Program-made: the position numbers and the translations under genes
Part shown: positions 43,926 through 56,394 of the stretch, piece by piece
Numbering within the stretch: position 1 is the stretch's first letter
Layout: each line of letters opens with the position of its first letter
Assembly: GCF_963678635.1 (NCBI RefSeq)
Contig: NC_087065.1
Span: 76,111,786 to 76,175,785 of the forward strand
Direction: 5' to 3'
Source of the DNA: Symsagittifera roscoffensis
Lineage: Eukaryota > Xenacoelomorpha > Acoela > Convolutidae
Length of the DNA stretch: 64,000 bases
The notes under the pieces: generated by a model
Told to the model about the DNA's origin: nothing
Databases searched by the model: none
What the model saw: only the letters and a program-made list of their open reading frames with translations

Positions 43926-45429
43926 ATACAAAAGTTGCTGGGTTGCATAACATTTGGGACTACTCTTACGACAGAAGGACCAAATACGCAAAAACCATGA
44001 ACCGATCTGCGTCTTTTAAGCTATCTCAAACTGAATGATTTTCAATATTTTTCCTTCGAATACTGACTTATCAAATACTGACTTTTCCTTTTCAAATACT
44101 GACTTCTGATTGGCTGGTAGTCCGATTGGAATTTTCGCCCAACCAATCCTTCTGGCACGAGGGACTAACTCTTACCTTTAGTAAGGGGGAATCACTGTTC
44201 TACGCAATCACCGAGAAAGGTCTTTACGTGAGTGAAATAAATAAGCCGGCAATACTGAAAGAAGATACTTGAGAGACTTTGTTAATGAAGTTGCATAACC
44301 AAAAACTCAAAAAAAATTGGCCAAGCAACGAAAACATACAAAGAAAACAGTGAAAATACTGTTGATAAAACGTCTACCTAAAACGTTTGCCTAAAACGTC
44401 TACCTAAAAGTGCAAAAGCGGAAACTATCAAAAAAGAAACATTTCTGCGGTAATTGATTTATTTGAAGTGAGACGACGATTTTGCAGTTTTTGCAAACCT
44501 TTAGGACAAATTTCACTGACGGTAATCTAACTTTGACTCATAATTTATTTACTTAATGGTCTTTAAAAAAGAGGGGTTCACTATTTTCTAAAGGGGCGAA
44601 CATAATAATTCTCCGAGATTTTTGAATAAGCTGTTTTTTGTACTTTTTATGAAAATTTTGGCCAATAAAGTGCATTTGTTTGGCGCGCTCTCCTAATAAA
44701 ATTAGCATCAACAGTAGCATCATGTTTGGACGCCAAAAGTACCTTTATAGAAGTGGCTTGTCGGTCAAAAATTGATCTAAAAATACCAAAGAGAACCCTT
44801 TTTGAGCGTTGAGTGCGTCAAATTACAGAGCGAAGGAGTGTATTCCTGCCCCTGAATATCCATTTTTTATTGATTGAATTTTGAAAAATTTTTCTAAAAA
44901 TCTTTGAATAATTTCTGAAACTTTTCCACGAAAAAAAATGAAAATTTAATCTGAAATCAAACAAGTTCTTGTCACTAATTTTTTTTCAGGCATATCAAAG
45001 CAAAATAACTACCGGAATTTTTTGGCTGCTATCTAAAGTCTGACATTTAAGTGATTATACAACAAAGATTGTTAATATGGTAAAAGAAAGTTTTGTTAAT
45101 CATCGATCAACATTATAAAAAAAGCTAAATCCTTCTCATTTATTTCTCATTAGCAGAGAAAATAATTGACAGAAGCATTTCATTTTGCAGCATTTCCAAT
45201 TAGCAGAAAACATCAAAAATTCAATCACATCAAATTTAATTCGGCAAGTGTAACTTCAAAATGTGCCTGTTTCTTGTCTCGTTCATATTTAATTTAAAAC
45301 TGAGATTTTTGCACAAAAATTTGCGTGTCAAGCAAAATATTTAATTACGTTAAATTGTTTTCCTATTACGAAAAGTTGAGTATTTGCACCAAATAATAAG
45401 TGAGAGGTCAAAACGAAAAGAAAACGAAA
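43926..45429. other. intronic, no gene; degenerate MITE at about 44565-44850
   Basis: TTCTAAAGGGGCGAA, TTTGGCGCGCTCTCCT and the end CCTGCCCCTG suggest an old hAT MITE. No coding signal. Confidence 0.45.
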
Positions 45430-46140
45430 CAAGACTGCTCGTATCAAGACGAAGCCCTGAATGTTCCGACTGCCTTTTAAGGTCTATGGAGCAAGAATAA
45501 CATGAAAAAATTAAATGTAATAAACGAAATGCATTTTTTTTATTTGAAATTTTTTGTGAAAATGATCCCCCACACTCAATACAAAAGGATAGATTTTGTT
45601 TCTAGTAACAAATCAATTATGGCAAATAAGCTTCTTTTAACCAATTTGGAGCGATTTCCAAGACGGATTAAATCTCAGCTTCTGCGTCAATAGCGCGAAA
45701 TATATCGCGCGTTAATTGTCACAAATTGGCCAAAATGGCATTCTTTAAACCCCCATAACTTTACGAAAAATCGGGACAACAATGCCTTTTGAATGCCATA
45801 AAAATTCCGACAAAAATGGCTAATTAAAAATTCAACATTTGTCTGAAGAAAAAAAACCAACCCCAGCACGAATTTTCCAATACTTTCGTTAAAAAAGTCG
45901 GAACAATAATTGAAAAAAATATCTTTAAGAAATGAGAAAGAGGACTGGTAATTTAGTAAATCGAATATCAACACAATTTTTTCTCTATTTAAGGTCAATT
46001 TTATAAACAAAACGATTTTGATGAAGTATTTTATTGCTTCTAGAATGTATTGATGCCATAAACTCACAACTAGAAAAAACCGAACCGGCTTTTTTTGTTC
46101 TGTAGTTTTTTGAGCGTATAAAATTTTTTCCAATTAGGAA
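45430..46140 (-). repeat. dispersed repeat family B, copy on minus strand
   Basis: Reverse complement of the 29880-30460 region, including GCGCGAAATATATCGCGCG (45691-45710) and GCCATTTTGG. The 148-codon minus-strand ORF in it is not conserved in other copies and is not called. Confidence 0.75.
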
Positions 46141-49120
46141 AGTTTGGGATGACTAACGAGCTCAAAATTACCAGGTTTTATTGTCACCTTTATCGTACGC
46201 AAAAAAAATCAATTCGGCTCAAATTTTTTCATTCATTCTGAATTCAGATCACCTAAATGATTTAAATATTAAGTTACAAAACGCAGAATTAATCATTTTA
46301 AGCTGAAATTGAGTCAATTTTTTAATGATTGAGAACTAAATAGAAACTGCTTCAGAAGCTGTAAAAAGCAATAGAAACATCCAATAGGGCTTGTCCTGAT
46401 AAAAAACCAACATGTTTTTGTTCAAAAATTATTCAACTAAAAAAAAGATTATCGGTGATTATATAAAACACATTCTCGGCTAAACACAAAAGGAACAAAG
46501 GAGTCGGTAAAAAAAATTGTTTGAAGGCCAAATAACTGGTTTATCATTTTGCATGCTAATTTAAAATTTCAAGATATTTTGTTCAAAAACATTTTCACAC
46601 TGAGCCTTATAATTAGCTTCCGAAAACTTTTTGATAAAACTTTTTCTGAAAGAAAAAAATTATGCTTCTGATGGCCAGTGGTTATTTTTTTCATTGTCTA
46701 TGAAATTTTGCCAAAGAACTTTCAGGTTTTAACTTCAAAGTTTTGTGTGGATTTTTAAAATCAGTCTATCTTACCAGGTGTTTCTGGTAGCGGTTTTTTT
46801 GTAGAACTTAATTTCCTTTAAAATATTGAAAGTATAAATTTGAAGGATTGTGAGAGCAAAGGAATGCAACGCGGAATTGTCCTAAATCTAGTTTTCATTA
46901 GTATTCCGTCAAACGCGATAAGAAAGTTGAATCTCATGAAAAATTTGAAGACTAATTTGACTTAGTCAAATCAAGGCATTAACAATGGATCTGTACAACG
47001 AAATTTGTAGAAGAATTTACACTGGAATGGAGAGATTAATGCCTTTCATTGGGCAGCTTTTGGTGTAGCAATGCTATTGTTTTGGAACTTTTTTTCATGG
47101 TAGACAAGTAGGAATAAACAGCCTTCAGAAGCTTCGCCCAATTATGCAAAAGTTTGAAGAAAAAAATGGCATTGCTATCTCAAGAAAAGGCCCGCTGAAT
47201 TTTTAGTAACCGCCATGAACTCTTAAAAGTTGATTTTGTGACAATCCGTCACTTTCCTCTGCTCTGACAAATGCTCAAATTTATGCCTTCAAAATTTTCT
47301 GACAAACATAGTTTTAACAACAGTCACTTGCTCAGAATATTAGTTTTCTCTATTTAAGATAAGACGAATAAGTTATGTGCAACTGAAAGTTTTCAAATTT
47401 TTTTCAACATTTTTCAACATTTTTCAATTTCTTATCGTTTTTTTAAAGGTAAAAAAGCAATGAATGCATACTTGTATGTTGAATTACCAAAGACTATTTT
47501 GTTGATGTGATCATTAGTTTATGAAAAATGGACTTTCTTTTATGAACATTTATTCTTTTTCCATCTTAGTTGAATAAGGCAAATATTTGCGTGAGACTAG
47601 ATAATGAATTTTGCAACTTTGTTGTTCAAACGGCTTGAATTTAATCTTGGAGACCCTCTCAACTTTTTCACAAAGCCATGTTTTTTTAACATTGGATTTT
47701 TTTTGTATAGCAAGGCGAAAAAATTGAAGTTAATGGAGAATGAATTAAAAATTGTTCAAATGGGTTTCTTTATGATCCCTCAATTTTTTCAAATTTTATT
47801 TCAATCTTATTTTAATTAGAGTAATATCAGAAACAATTTTGAAAACTGAATCAACAAATCTTGAAAGCTTAATTGAAAACCACTTTCGAAACGAAAACTG
47901 AAGAGAAATTTTCCGCTTTTTCTGCTTTGAAGAGTGAATTTGTTTGATGTAAGAATTAACAAGTTTTGAAAGAGAATGCCGATGTTTTAATCAAGGACAT
48001 TGTTCAAGGACCTGCTTAACTTCTTTTTTAAAATAAAAAGTATTCAAGAGATAAGATTCTATTTCTTTTGCGAGAACATGACAAAAATCACGCCTTAATA
48101 AAATTAGGAATAACATGAATTGAATTAAGCTGAAGAGCTTGCGATGATTCTTATCGCCAAAGACAAATGATTTGTTCAATCTGATTTGGTTTATCAAAAA
48201 AATTTACTTTATCAATCAAAATCCTATCTGCTGTTTATAACTATGCTCTCGCTAAATTCTTGTAACATGGCCCCAATCTGTTATGAATTTACTGTTCCGA
48301 TCACAGTTAAAGACTGGATAGGAATTAAGATAATGCCAAAGGGCATCAAAACATAGTTGCAATCCAAAAAAAATCCATTTTTATTTCCAAAATCAAAAAA
48401 CTTTCATAACAAAACTAAAAAATCAGATAAAAGCAATTGAACAATGGTCAATCCAGAGTTGCATAAAGGAGCGTGCTTTCAAATCAAGATTGACTGAGTT
48501 GATTTTTCACTTTTCCGATAATGCTTCAAAGACCTTATTCAGCTGCAGCCAAAATTGTGAAAAGAAATGGGCCAAAATGACGTTTAATACAACTTTTTGA
48601 AACTTTTGACCAAAAAATGCGTAAATGCAGTTAAAACTGAAAATTATAATTGATTGAATTGTAAAAAGCAATTAATTTTGATTGCGCGAAACTATAAAAT
48701 CATTGTGGTGTTTTTTCTCGCACACTTGTAGATACTTTAGGGAATGACTGCGGTATGTTTTACAAAAAATCCTTTTGAGACTTAACTCAGCAAAACGACA
48801 TAAGAAAATCTTCTCTCGAAGAATCTCTTAATAATCAATAAAACTAATTTGTCAAAAAATGACCTGTTTTCAATTCACTTCAATTACGGGAGTGTGATGA
48901 GATTTTATCTCGAGTATTTTATCGAGAAAACTGCTGCTACTGGGCTTGCATTTAGCGGCCATACTGTACATTAAAAAGGCTCACCTTTTGGTGTGTGTTA
49001 GTCGCTGGAATTCTGAGACAAAACTTTAAACCTGTTCTAAAAAATGAGTAGATTCAACTGACAAAGTTCAGTAGATTCCACGCAAAAATACCTTGCAACG
49101 TAAATTTCGCGGGTACCCTA
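46141..49120. other. intronic, no gene or clear repeat seen
   Basis: AT-rich sequence with many homopolymer A/T runs; short ORFs are of random composition. Confidence 0.5.
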
Positions 49121-49124
49121 TTTA

Positions 49125-49420
49125 TAGGCACTTAGCATAGTGGTAAGGCGTTGACTTTGAGATAGTCAGATCGTGTAATCGATCCTCTGCCATGGCAATG
49201 ATAGTGCGTGAGGACGAGCTCTCACTTGACCTCTAGCTTCAGGTCTACCACAACCTGATCGATAACGGCTGCAATATTGGTACCACGTAAAAACTCTAGA
49301 CGCAAAAAACAGCCTTGAGTCGCAAACAAGAACTTCGCTCAAAATAATCTCAACAAAAGCTTCGCTCGATAGCCTTTTAAATATCCTCTGCGAATTGCAG
49401 AAACCACAATTGTAATTATT
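49125..49420 (+). repeat. tRNA-derived SINE-like repeat
   Basis: GGCACTTAGCATAGTGGTAA (49129-49148) holds a canonical pol III A box (TAGCATAGTGG). AATCGATCC (about 49177-49185) is a plausible degenerate B box at the right distance. A GC-richer tail follows to about 49310. The head resembles a decayed tRNA gene, so a SINE is more likely than a functional tRNA. Confidence 0.5.
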
Positions 49421-49794
49421 ATTTATTGTTATAAGTTTTGTCACAGATTCTACTGCGAGCGAATATCACAAAATGTTCTGAAATCAGCAAGTAAACTAGC
49501 AAAAAGGGGAAATTAAAATGCAAGGGTTTGATTCTTGTCAGAGGAATCCGAGAACAAACCTTATACGTTAAACCATCAATAAAACTAAATTATTGCTGTA
49601 ACTCGATAATTTCTAAAAAAAAAAAACGCATTGAAATTTTCATCGTTTATTTTTCACCATTTGGAATGAACGTTCAATTTTGCAAGTTTTAAGACCGGGT
49701 AAAATTTTTTAGAATAGCCAACCGGAAATATAAAAGGAAAACTGATAGCTTTTAAATAAAATACTGAAAGTCTTGTAGTTTTACTGAATTATAT

Positions 49795-50670
49795 CTTACA
49801 TGCTGATATAGTGACTTTAATCCTAATTGCGAATTGGAGACTTTTTATCTTAGTTACAGATATGATGAGGGAATTGAAAGAAGGAATTGTCCATTGCTAG
49901 TGGAAGAAACCAATAAAAAATCTTAACGCATTATTAAGTCTAAACCGATTATATGCTTCTTTCGCTATTAAAAAAACCTTAAATGGTGCAAATCCTACAT
50001 TACTCTACAAACTGTTTTCCCAGCAAACTGATTTCCAAGACTTTATTCCTTAGTGCTGACAAAATGAGTTTCATGCGATCTGCTGACATGGTGAACTGAT
50101 TCTAGTTGCTGGAATAGCAGGTTGAAAAAGTTTTAAGCAGAAAGACTTAATCATTATATGTATATATATATCAAAAGAAACTGACAAGTTTTATGTTTTA
50201 CAGGCTGTTATCTTAATTATTGACATGGTGAATTTAATCCTAATAGCTGATATGATTATTTTATTCTAAATGCTGATATGATAACAGAAACTCTAAATAT
50301 GATATGTAGACTTTTTTTTGATTTGCTGATGGGGACTACTACTAATGTGCTGAATTCTATTGTAATTCTATTGCCTGTATATTGAAGTTATTCCTAAATG
50401 CTATTTGATGAAACTCATTGCTGATGGTGACTTTTGATCCATATACAGATATGTAGACCTCTATTCTGTTTGCTGATTTGTTGAATTCAATCCTAAATGT
50501 TGACATGGTGAATTTTATCCTAATTGTTGATATGATGATTTTATTCTAAATACTGACATGATGGCTCTAATAATGAATGCTGATTAGATGATTGTTATCG
50601 GAGTCGCTGACATTGACTTTTATCCGAGTTGCTAATGTATGGAAATAATCCTACTTGCTGTGCTAGCAGA
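49795..50670 (+). repeat. degenerate minisatellite, about 26-28 bp unit
   Basis: The unit GCTGATATG-TGA-TTTA-TCCTAAAT recurs, in order at 50220, 50246 and 50272 and many more times with decay. Some sequence between units has diverged beyond recognition. Confidence 0.7.
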
Positions 50671-51089
50671 TTGAAAAAGTAGCAGTTGTAGACCCACAAA
50701 ATTGGCTTAGACATTTTTTTAAAGATTCTATTTATTAATGTAACTATATATGTTGCTGCTATATTACACCCACAATTGCGGATTCAATGACAGCGCAATT
50801 TTTTTTCACATCCTGATTTTTCTGTGTATTCTTATTTTTTTCTGTGTTTTGGCTTCTTCATTTTTTGCAGAATTTTCCAATTCGGCTGCCTTTAGACTGA
50901 TTTTGGGTAAAATATTGTCTAAGTGAAAAGCACTGCAGAATAGTAGATTTTGTAATAACTAATTATATCAAGGCTAATTAATTTTACCGTAAATTCATCT
51001 TAATACATCAAAACTTTCATCTAGTTAGTTTTTTTGGCAAAACGGCGCTTCTCAGAAGTTTGTCTCAGATAACGTGTTGCTGTTTTCTT

Positions 51090-51265
51090 GGGTTCGATTA
51101 TGTTTCGAAACCGTATTCGACATTATGATCGACTAATATCCGACCACTTTGTGGTCAACTTTGCGTTTGACTATAATTGGTGTTCGGCTTTGTGTTCGAC
51201 TTGGTGTTTGGCTATGATCCGAAATAATTTGGCTATGTTTCGACTATACATTTGGCTCTTTCGAA
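51090..51265 (+). repeat. short degenerate repeats (GTTCGACT / TTTGGCTAT)
   Basis: Several copies of a TCGACTATGAT-like or TTTGGCTATG-like unit in the same direction. Confidence 0.45.
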
Positions 51266-51464
51266 ATCGCGTTAAACAGAAAGGACTATTTTTGGCCAAA
51301 CATTTTCTGTCAACAACACTTCAACCCGGGTGAATTGCTGAACGTTACGAATGAATGTGTGAAGAGCGCAAGTAGTTAAACCCCACAGTTTTTAGTGTGT
51401 ACATGCATCAGCCTTACTCCTGGACACCGCGGAATCAAGAAATTTGTTTCAAATTTCACATTCA

Positions 51465-51545
51465 TCTATTTTAGAACAAAATTGTCAAACTGCAAAATTT
51501 AGAACAAAATTGCTAGACTGCAAATTTTAGAACAGAACTGCTAGA
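51465..51545 (+). repeat. tandem repeat, three units of about 28 bp
   Basis: TTTAGAACAAAATTG(C/T)(C/T)A(A/G)ACTGCAAA is repeated three times, the last incomplete. Confidence 0.85.
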
Positions 51546-52000
51546 CGACAAAGCCCAGAATATTCCTTCCGACTGCTTTTTAAGGTCCATAAAGCACTCT
51601 ACGCTTACAAAAATGATAAATTTTATAAGAAAATTTAAAAGTTAAAAATTCATCCCCTACTCGCCTTATAAAATACCAACTTCTATATAAATAAATTTTT
51701 GAGATTGGAAAATAGCTTACGCCCTACTAGCGCAAAATATATCGCGCGATAATTGTCCTAAATAAGCTATATTACCATTATTTAAGCGCACATTTGTTGA
51801 CAACAAATAATCACAGGTAAAATATCATTTTTTTTTTATTTGAGCTCAGGACAACAATATTCTTCGGATAATAAAAATTTCCGTCAAACATGAGTAGTTA
51901 AAAAGTTGGAATTTGTCTGCAGGAAAAAACCATCCCGATCACAAATATTTCGTCACTTTGTTCAAAAGTCGGAACAAAACAGAAGTATTCTAGAGAAACA
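51545..52000 (-). repeat. dispersed repeat family B, minus-strand copy
   Basis: It contains GCGCAAAATATATCGCGCG, TTCATCCCCTACTCGCC and AAAGTCGGAACAAAA, matching 45430-46140. Confidence 0.65.
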
Positions 52001-52280
52001 TCCCTTGAGAGAGCGCTAGAAGACTAAATCTAGCCTATTTTCAGCCGTCTCAGGGAACGGATTAAAAGCCAAAGTATTTAATCTGTTGTATTTTATACGA
52101 CGAAGTCCATGCGATAATGTACGATAGGAAAAAAAGCAATGAAAATGACCATGTCGAAAGCGTAGATTTATCTTTCAAACTTTCCAACCTCTTGCAAAAT
52201 TATTACTGTGCAATAGAACTCAAAGCTGAACAATAGCTAAACTAAAACCGAATGATTAATGCATATGCGTTTTTTCTTAC

Positions 52281-52435
52281 CCTAGAAATGATTCTTCGTT
52301 GTTACCCCATTCGTCCAGCATCAGAAACTGCTGCATGTCAGTGCCCGTTCCCCCTCTCCCTCCCCCTCCCCCTCCCATCTGCTCGCAGTATTCGGAGAAC
52401 CGATTGAAGCTCGTCATGTACTGCTGTCCGGAAGT
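52281..52435 (-). CDS. internal exon of minus-strand host gene (Gly-run exon)
   Basis: 155 bp. Acceptor ttttttcag at 52436 and donor AGG/GTAAGA at 52280. It starts in phase 0 and ends with two bases of a codon. It reads TSGQQYMTSFNRFSEYCEQM, a Gly run, then QQFLMLDEWGNNEESFLG. The Gly run arises from (GGGGGA)n and may be length-variable. Its two-base end fits either 28121-28355 or 26868-27060. Start of the exon is duplicated at about 54300. Family not recognised. Confidence 0.75.
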
Positions 52436-52710
52436 CTGAAAAAACGCGACGAGGTTATGTTGAAATAGTTGAAATTAGGTCGCTGAAAGTATGTGAATGA
52501 TACTAATTTGTAGAACTAAATGGCCAATATAACGCTATAAAACTGCAAAATCGAGGGAAAAGGTCTAGTTTTTTTTAAAGTTGTATATAACATGAAACCG
52601 ATAAAATTTCAAGAAATTTTAGTATTGCCATTTTTCATATTAATTATTAATGGGAGGCCTGGCCATTAATCTGGTGTTTTTTTCTTTATTTTCACACGAA
52701 CTGTTCTGAC

Positions 52711-52900
52711 CTTGTGATTGTTGCCGGCTAACTGTCTGTTCTGCTCGGTTCCGTTACTTGCGGGGGATGTTGTGGGGTTACTTTTGTTGTTACTGCTGCT
52801 CTGGTTTGCTGTCGTGTCCAAGTTTTGCTCTGCGTCTTCCTTTCTCCGCTTCGCCACCAGTCGTTTTCTCCGACGCACACTCAAACTACACGAACACAAA
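52711..52900 (-). CDS. upstream exon of minus-strand host gene, juxtamembrane-like basic segment
   Basis: Minus-strand frame from an acceptor at 52901 (ttccactgag) or 52886 (gttcgtgtag) to a donor at 52710 (AAG/GTCAGA) or 52695 (CGT/GTGAAA); all pairs keep the same phase and end in phase 0, matching 52281-52435. It reads CSCSLSVRRRKRLVAKRRKE, then a Ser/Asn/Thr-rich stretch. Cys followed by a dense Arg/Lys cluster is typical just inside a membrane-spanning helix, so a transmembrane exon may lie upstream; none was found in the window. Confidence 0.6.
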
Positions 52901-53350
52901 CTCAGTGGAACAGACGGTTCCGATCACAGTTAGCCATATTTACAAAAAAATAACTTTTAAAGTTATCGTGACCTCTGTAAGTGTGTGTGTGTGCTGAGAA
53001 AGTAGAGAGGGTCCTACTGGTTTCAACAAATTCAATACTGATATTCAACAACTAAATGGCGGTAGTTTAATAGATAAAAACAAAGCCCGTACTGAAACAA
53101 TTTAATAAAATCAGAGATGATCACCAATAACTTGGATTTTCCAACACCATCATAGATCTGAAGAATGTCTACTTAAATCATGTGCATGACTTGAAATACG
53201 CATTTAGTAGATCTGACAATAAGCTTCCAATAAATATGATCAGGTATAAACAAGAGCTGGCCCAGATTTGAATCAGATTCGATTCAAATCAGAATAAGGC
53301 CTGATTGTACCCTGTTATTATTGAATGTTTCAGAATGCATTAGGCTCTAT

Positions 53351-53560
53351 CAGGGACGGATTTAGGGAGGGGGGGCGCCCTTCCTTAGGGATTCGGCCCC
53401 CTGCCGACCCAAAATGTCCCCCCTTTAGTACTCTTTAAGAAATCCATTTTTGGCCGAGCGACACTAAAAATTTTCTAAAGGCGCCTTTGGCGCCAATATA
53501 TCCTAACTTTGAGGGGGGGGGGGGGGGGGGCTCCAAAAAACGCAATTTTTTGGTTAAATC
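53351..53560 (+). mobile_element. hAT-type MITE, right end missing
   Basis: It starts CAGGGACGGATTTAGG and follows the family through GCCTTTGGCGCCAATATA to a G20 tract, then ends abruptly at the start of the tandem duplication. Confidence 0.75.
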
Positions 53561-55345
53561 ACAATTCGATGAACCGCGAAAACAAGTTGATAAACAAAAA
53601 GCAATCCACTTTCATTAAGTTTATCGTCAACAATCGGTTTTTTTTGCAGCCTATTGCAAGAAAATAGCTTCAGTTGCCTAAGCAAGCATTTTTAGGATGT
53701 TATCCAGTGAAAACTTGGTGAGTTTGAAAACAAGGTTTGTCTTCATTGCTTTTTGTTCAAAAAGAGAATATGACGAGTTTATCCTACTTTAAACTGAAAA
53801 CAAGAAATTTGAAATTTTTGTTTTAGCTCATTTTATCGGGTTAATTTAAAACAGGCAGCACTATAGAAGCTTGTTCAGCTGAAAAGCAATCAAAATTTGA
53901 TAAACCGCGAAAACAAGTTGATAAACAAAAAGCATTCCACGTTCATTAAGTTTATCGTCAACAATCGGTAATTTTTTACTGCCTATTGCAAAAAAATAGC
54001 TTCAGTTGCCTAAGTATAAGTTTAAGCATTAGTGAAATGAGAAAGTTTTCAAAAGAAGATTTTGAAAAGTTCCTGTATATCAACTGATACTTCACATTCC
54101 GTGCAGGTGGATTTTCAAAAAAAATTATTTCTAGAGTTTTTCCCCTCATTTTTAGGAACACAGATTATATGAAAAAAAAACTATATTAAATATGGCAAAA
54201 AACATTTGTAACAATCAAAATTTCACAGTCGTACAGCAAGTTGTTTTAGGATGTTATCATTAGGTAAATTCAGAGTAGTTGGTTGAAACCCATGTACTGT
54301 CTGGACGAGGCAGAAGTCTGAAAAAACGCGACGAGGTTATGTTAAAATATTAAAATTAGGTTGCTGAAAATATGTGAATGATACTAACTTGTAGAACTAA
54401 ATGGCCAATATAACGCTATAAAATTGCAAACTCGGGGAAAAGTGTCGTTTTTTTAAATGTATAACATGAAACCTTTTAATCATTAACAATTATAATATGG
54501 TACTTGAGAAATAATTAAGTTTGCAATTTAATTGCAGCTTTATTTCATCCGGTTAATTTAAAACAGGCAGCACTATAGAAGCTTGTTCAGCTGAAAAGCA
54601 ATCAAAATTCGATAAGCCGCGAAAACAAATTGATAAACAAAAAGCAATCCACTTTCGTTAAATTTATCGTCAACAATTGCTAATTTTTTTGCAGCCTATT
54701 GCAAAAAAAATAGCTTCAGTTGCCTATGAAAGTTTTTTTTAGGAGGTTATCTAGTGAAAACTTAGTGAGTTTGAAAACAAGGTTTGTCTTCATTGCTTTT
54801 TGTTCAAAAAAAAAATATGACGCGTTTATCCTACTTGAAACTGAGAACAAGAAATTTGAAAGTTTTGTTTCAGCTCATTTCATCCGGTTTAATTTGAAAC
54901 AGGCAGCACTATAGAAGCTTGTTCAGCTGAAAAGCAATCCAATTTTGATAAACCAAGAAAACAAATTGTTAAACAAAAAGCAATCCACTTTCGTTAAGTT
55001 TATCGTCAACAATCGGTAATGTTTTGCAGCCTATTGCAAAAAATAGCTTCAGTTGCCTGAGCACTAGTTTAAGCATTAGTGAAAAGAGAAAAATTTCGAA
55101 AAAGGGTTTTAAAAAGTTCCTGTATATCAACTGATACTTGACCTTCCGTGTAGGTGGATTTTCAAAAAAATTGTCTCAAGAGTTTTTCCCCCCATTTTTT
55201 AGGAACACAGATTATATGAAAAAAAAACTAGATTAGATATGGTAAAAAACATTTGTAACAATCAAAATTTCACCGTCGCACAGCAAAATTTTTTAGGTTG
55301 TTATCAATAGGTAATTTCAGACTAGTTGTTGAAACCATCATCCTC
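53560..55345. repeat. tandem duplication of about 1,045 bp with inner repeats of about 335 bp
   Basis: The segment AACCGCGAAAACAAGTTGAT and its variants start near 53567, 53897, 54608 and 54946. TCCTGTATATCAACTGATAC lies at 54070 and 55117. So a roughly 1,045-bp block is present twice (second one shorter), each with an inner repeat of 330-340 bp. No coding potential. Confidence 0.85.
54298..54450 (-). pseudogene. duplicated exon start with acceptor, copy of 52421-52570
   Basis: The segment matches the intron upstream of exon 52281-52435 (AAAAAACGCGACGAGGTTATG; ATGGCCAATATAACGCTATA) and the first codons of that exon. On the minus strand the acceptor tttttcag is kept and the reading begins TSASSRQYMG, against TSGQQYM in the real exon, then reaches TGA after about 16 codons. 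Probably a decayed exon copy moved with the tandem repeat. Confidence 0.6.
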
Positions 55346-56394
55346 TCGTGTTTTTATTATAAAATTAAGATAACGATTCCACTTTTTTTTCGATTTTTTC
55401 TGTTTTTTTAAGCTTTGCTCTCTTTTTTTGAAAAAAAAGGATCAGATTGCACTAAGCTACATGAACACAAATTGATCTTTTTTATTATCTTTGGTAACTT
55501 TGCAAGAATAGAATAGCTGAACCTACAGTTGTTCTTTTTTCAGGGGGAAAAGAAAACAAAACTTCTCTCTTTATATCACTTCAAATTACAATGATTCTCG
55601 GGTGGTTTTTAGGTGTTTATTAAAAGTTGGAGTAACTCAATCAATGGATCTGCTAAAATGTCTTGATACCAAATACTCTAAGCTCTGGAATAACTATAAG
55701 TATACAAATAGTATCTCTTTGTAGTACGGTGAAACACAAAAAAAAAACTTTCACAATCCAATGTTTTTTTTTCATTTTGCAAACTAATATCTGTTTAATG
55801 AGTTTTCTAAGTCAGTTATTTTATATATCTAACGAAAAATTTTTAAAAACTGCCTTCCACTGCGTCAAATTTGGTTATGTTATAAGAATTTGGTTTTTTT
55901 CACTTCTGGTGACTGTTTTTAAAACCTATTTTAGAATGCAATTCAGAAGGCACTTTAGGACGCATTTGTTCTGTTACTTGGAAAAGTTTTGGGGAAAAAA
56001 TAGGATAAGAAAAGGGTAAAGGACTTATTTGTAGCTAAATTAGAAGTAACTGCTTCATTTTTGCCAGCGTCATTTTCATAGCCAGCCTTTCATAGTAGTT
56101 TGAATTAAGTTTTCTGAGAAAAATTTTCAGTTCGAAAACTAATCATTTATGGGGGGATAACCGTAAAAATCCAAAAAACTCTAAAAACTAGTTGATATGC
56201 AAGAAAGATCTAGTCACCGCAATTTAGGAAAAAAAATTGATAAAAAATGGTTTATAAGTACAATTAGGTGCTTTAAGCTTGCTTAAAAAGTTTTACTAAA
56301 CATCGGTTCAAACATGATTAAGTCTCTCCGCATCCAGTTTCAAGCGTTAATAACCGAATACATTATGATTTTAGTACCAGTCTTGATAAAAAAT
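55346..56394. other. non-coding, no gene seen
   Basis: AT-rich; the 118-codon plus-strand ORF at 55663 has random composition and is not called. Confidence 0.5.

Noticed and set aside
45687-46133. 148-codon minus-strand ORF
   Set aside because: It lies in a family B repeat copy, is rich in Phe, Ile and Leu as AT-rich noise would give, and is not open in the other copies.
55663-56019. 118-codon plus-strand ORF
   Set aside because: Random-looking Phe/Ser/Lys composition, no splice or start context, no recognisable motif.
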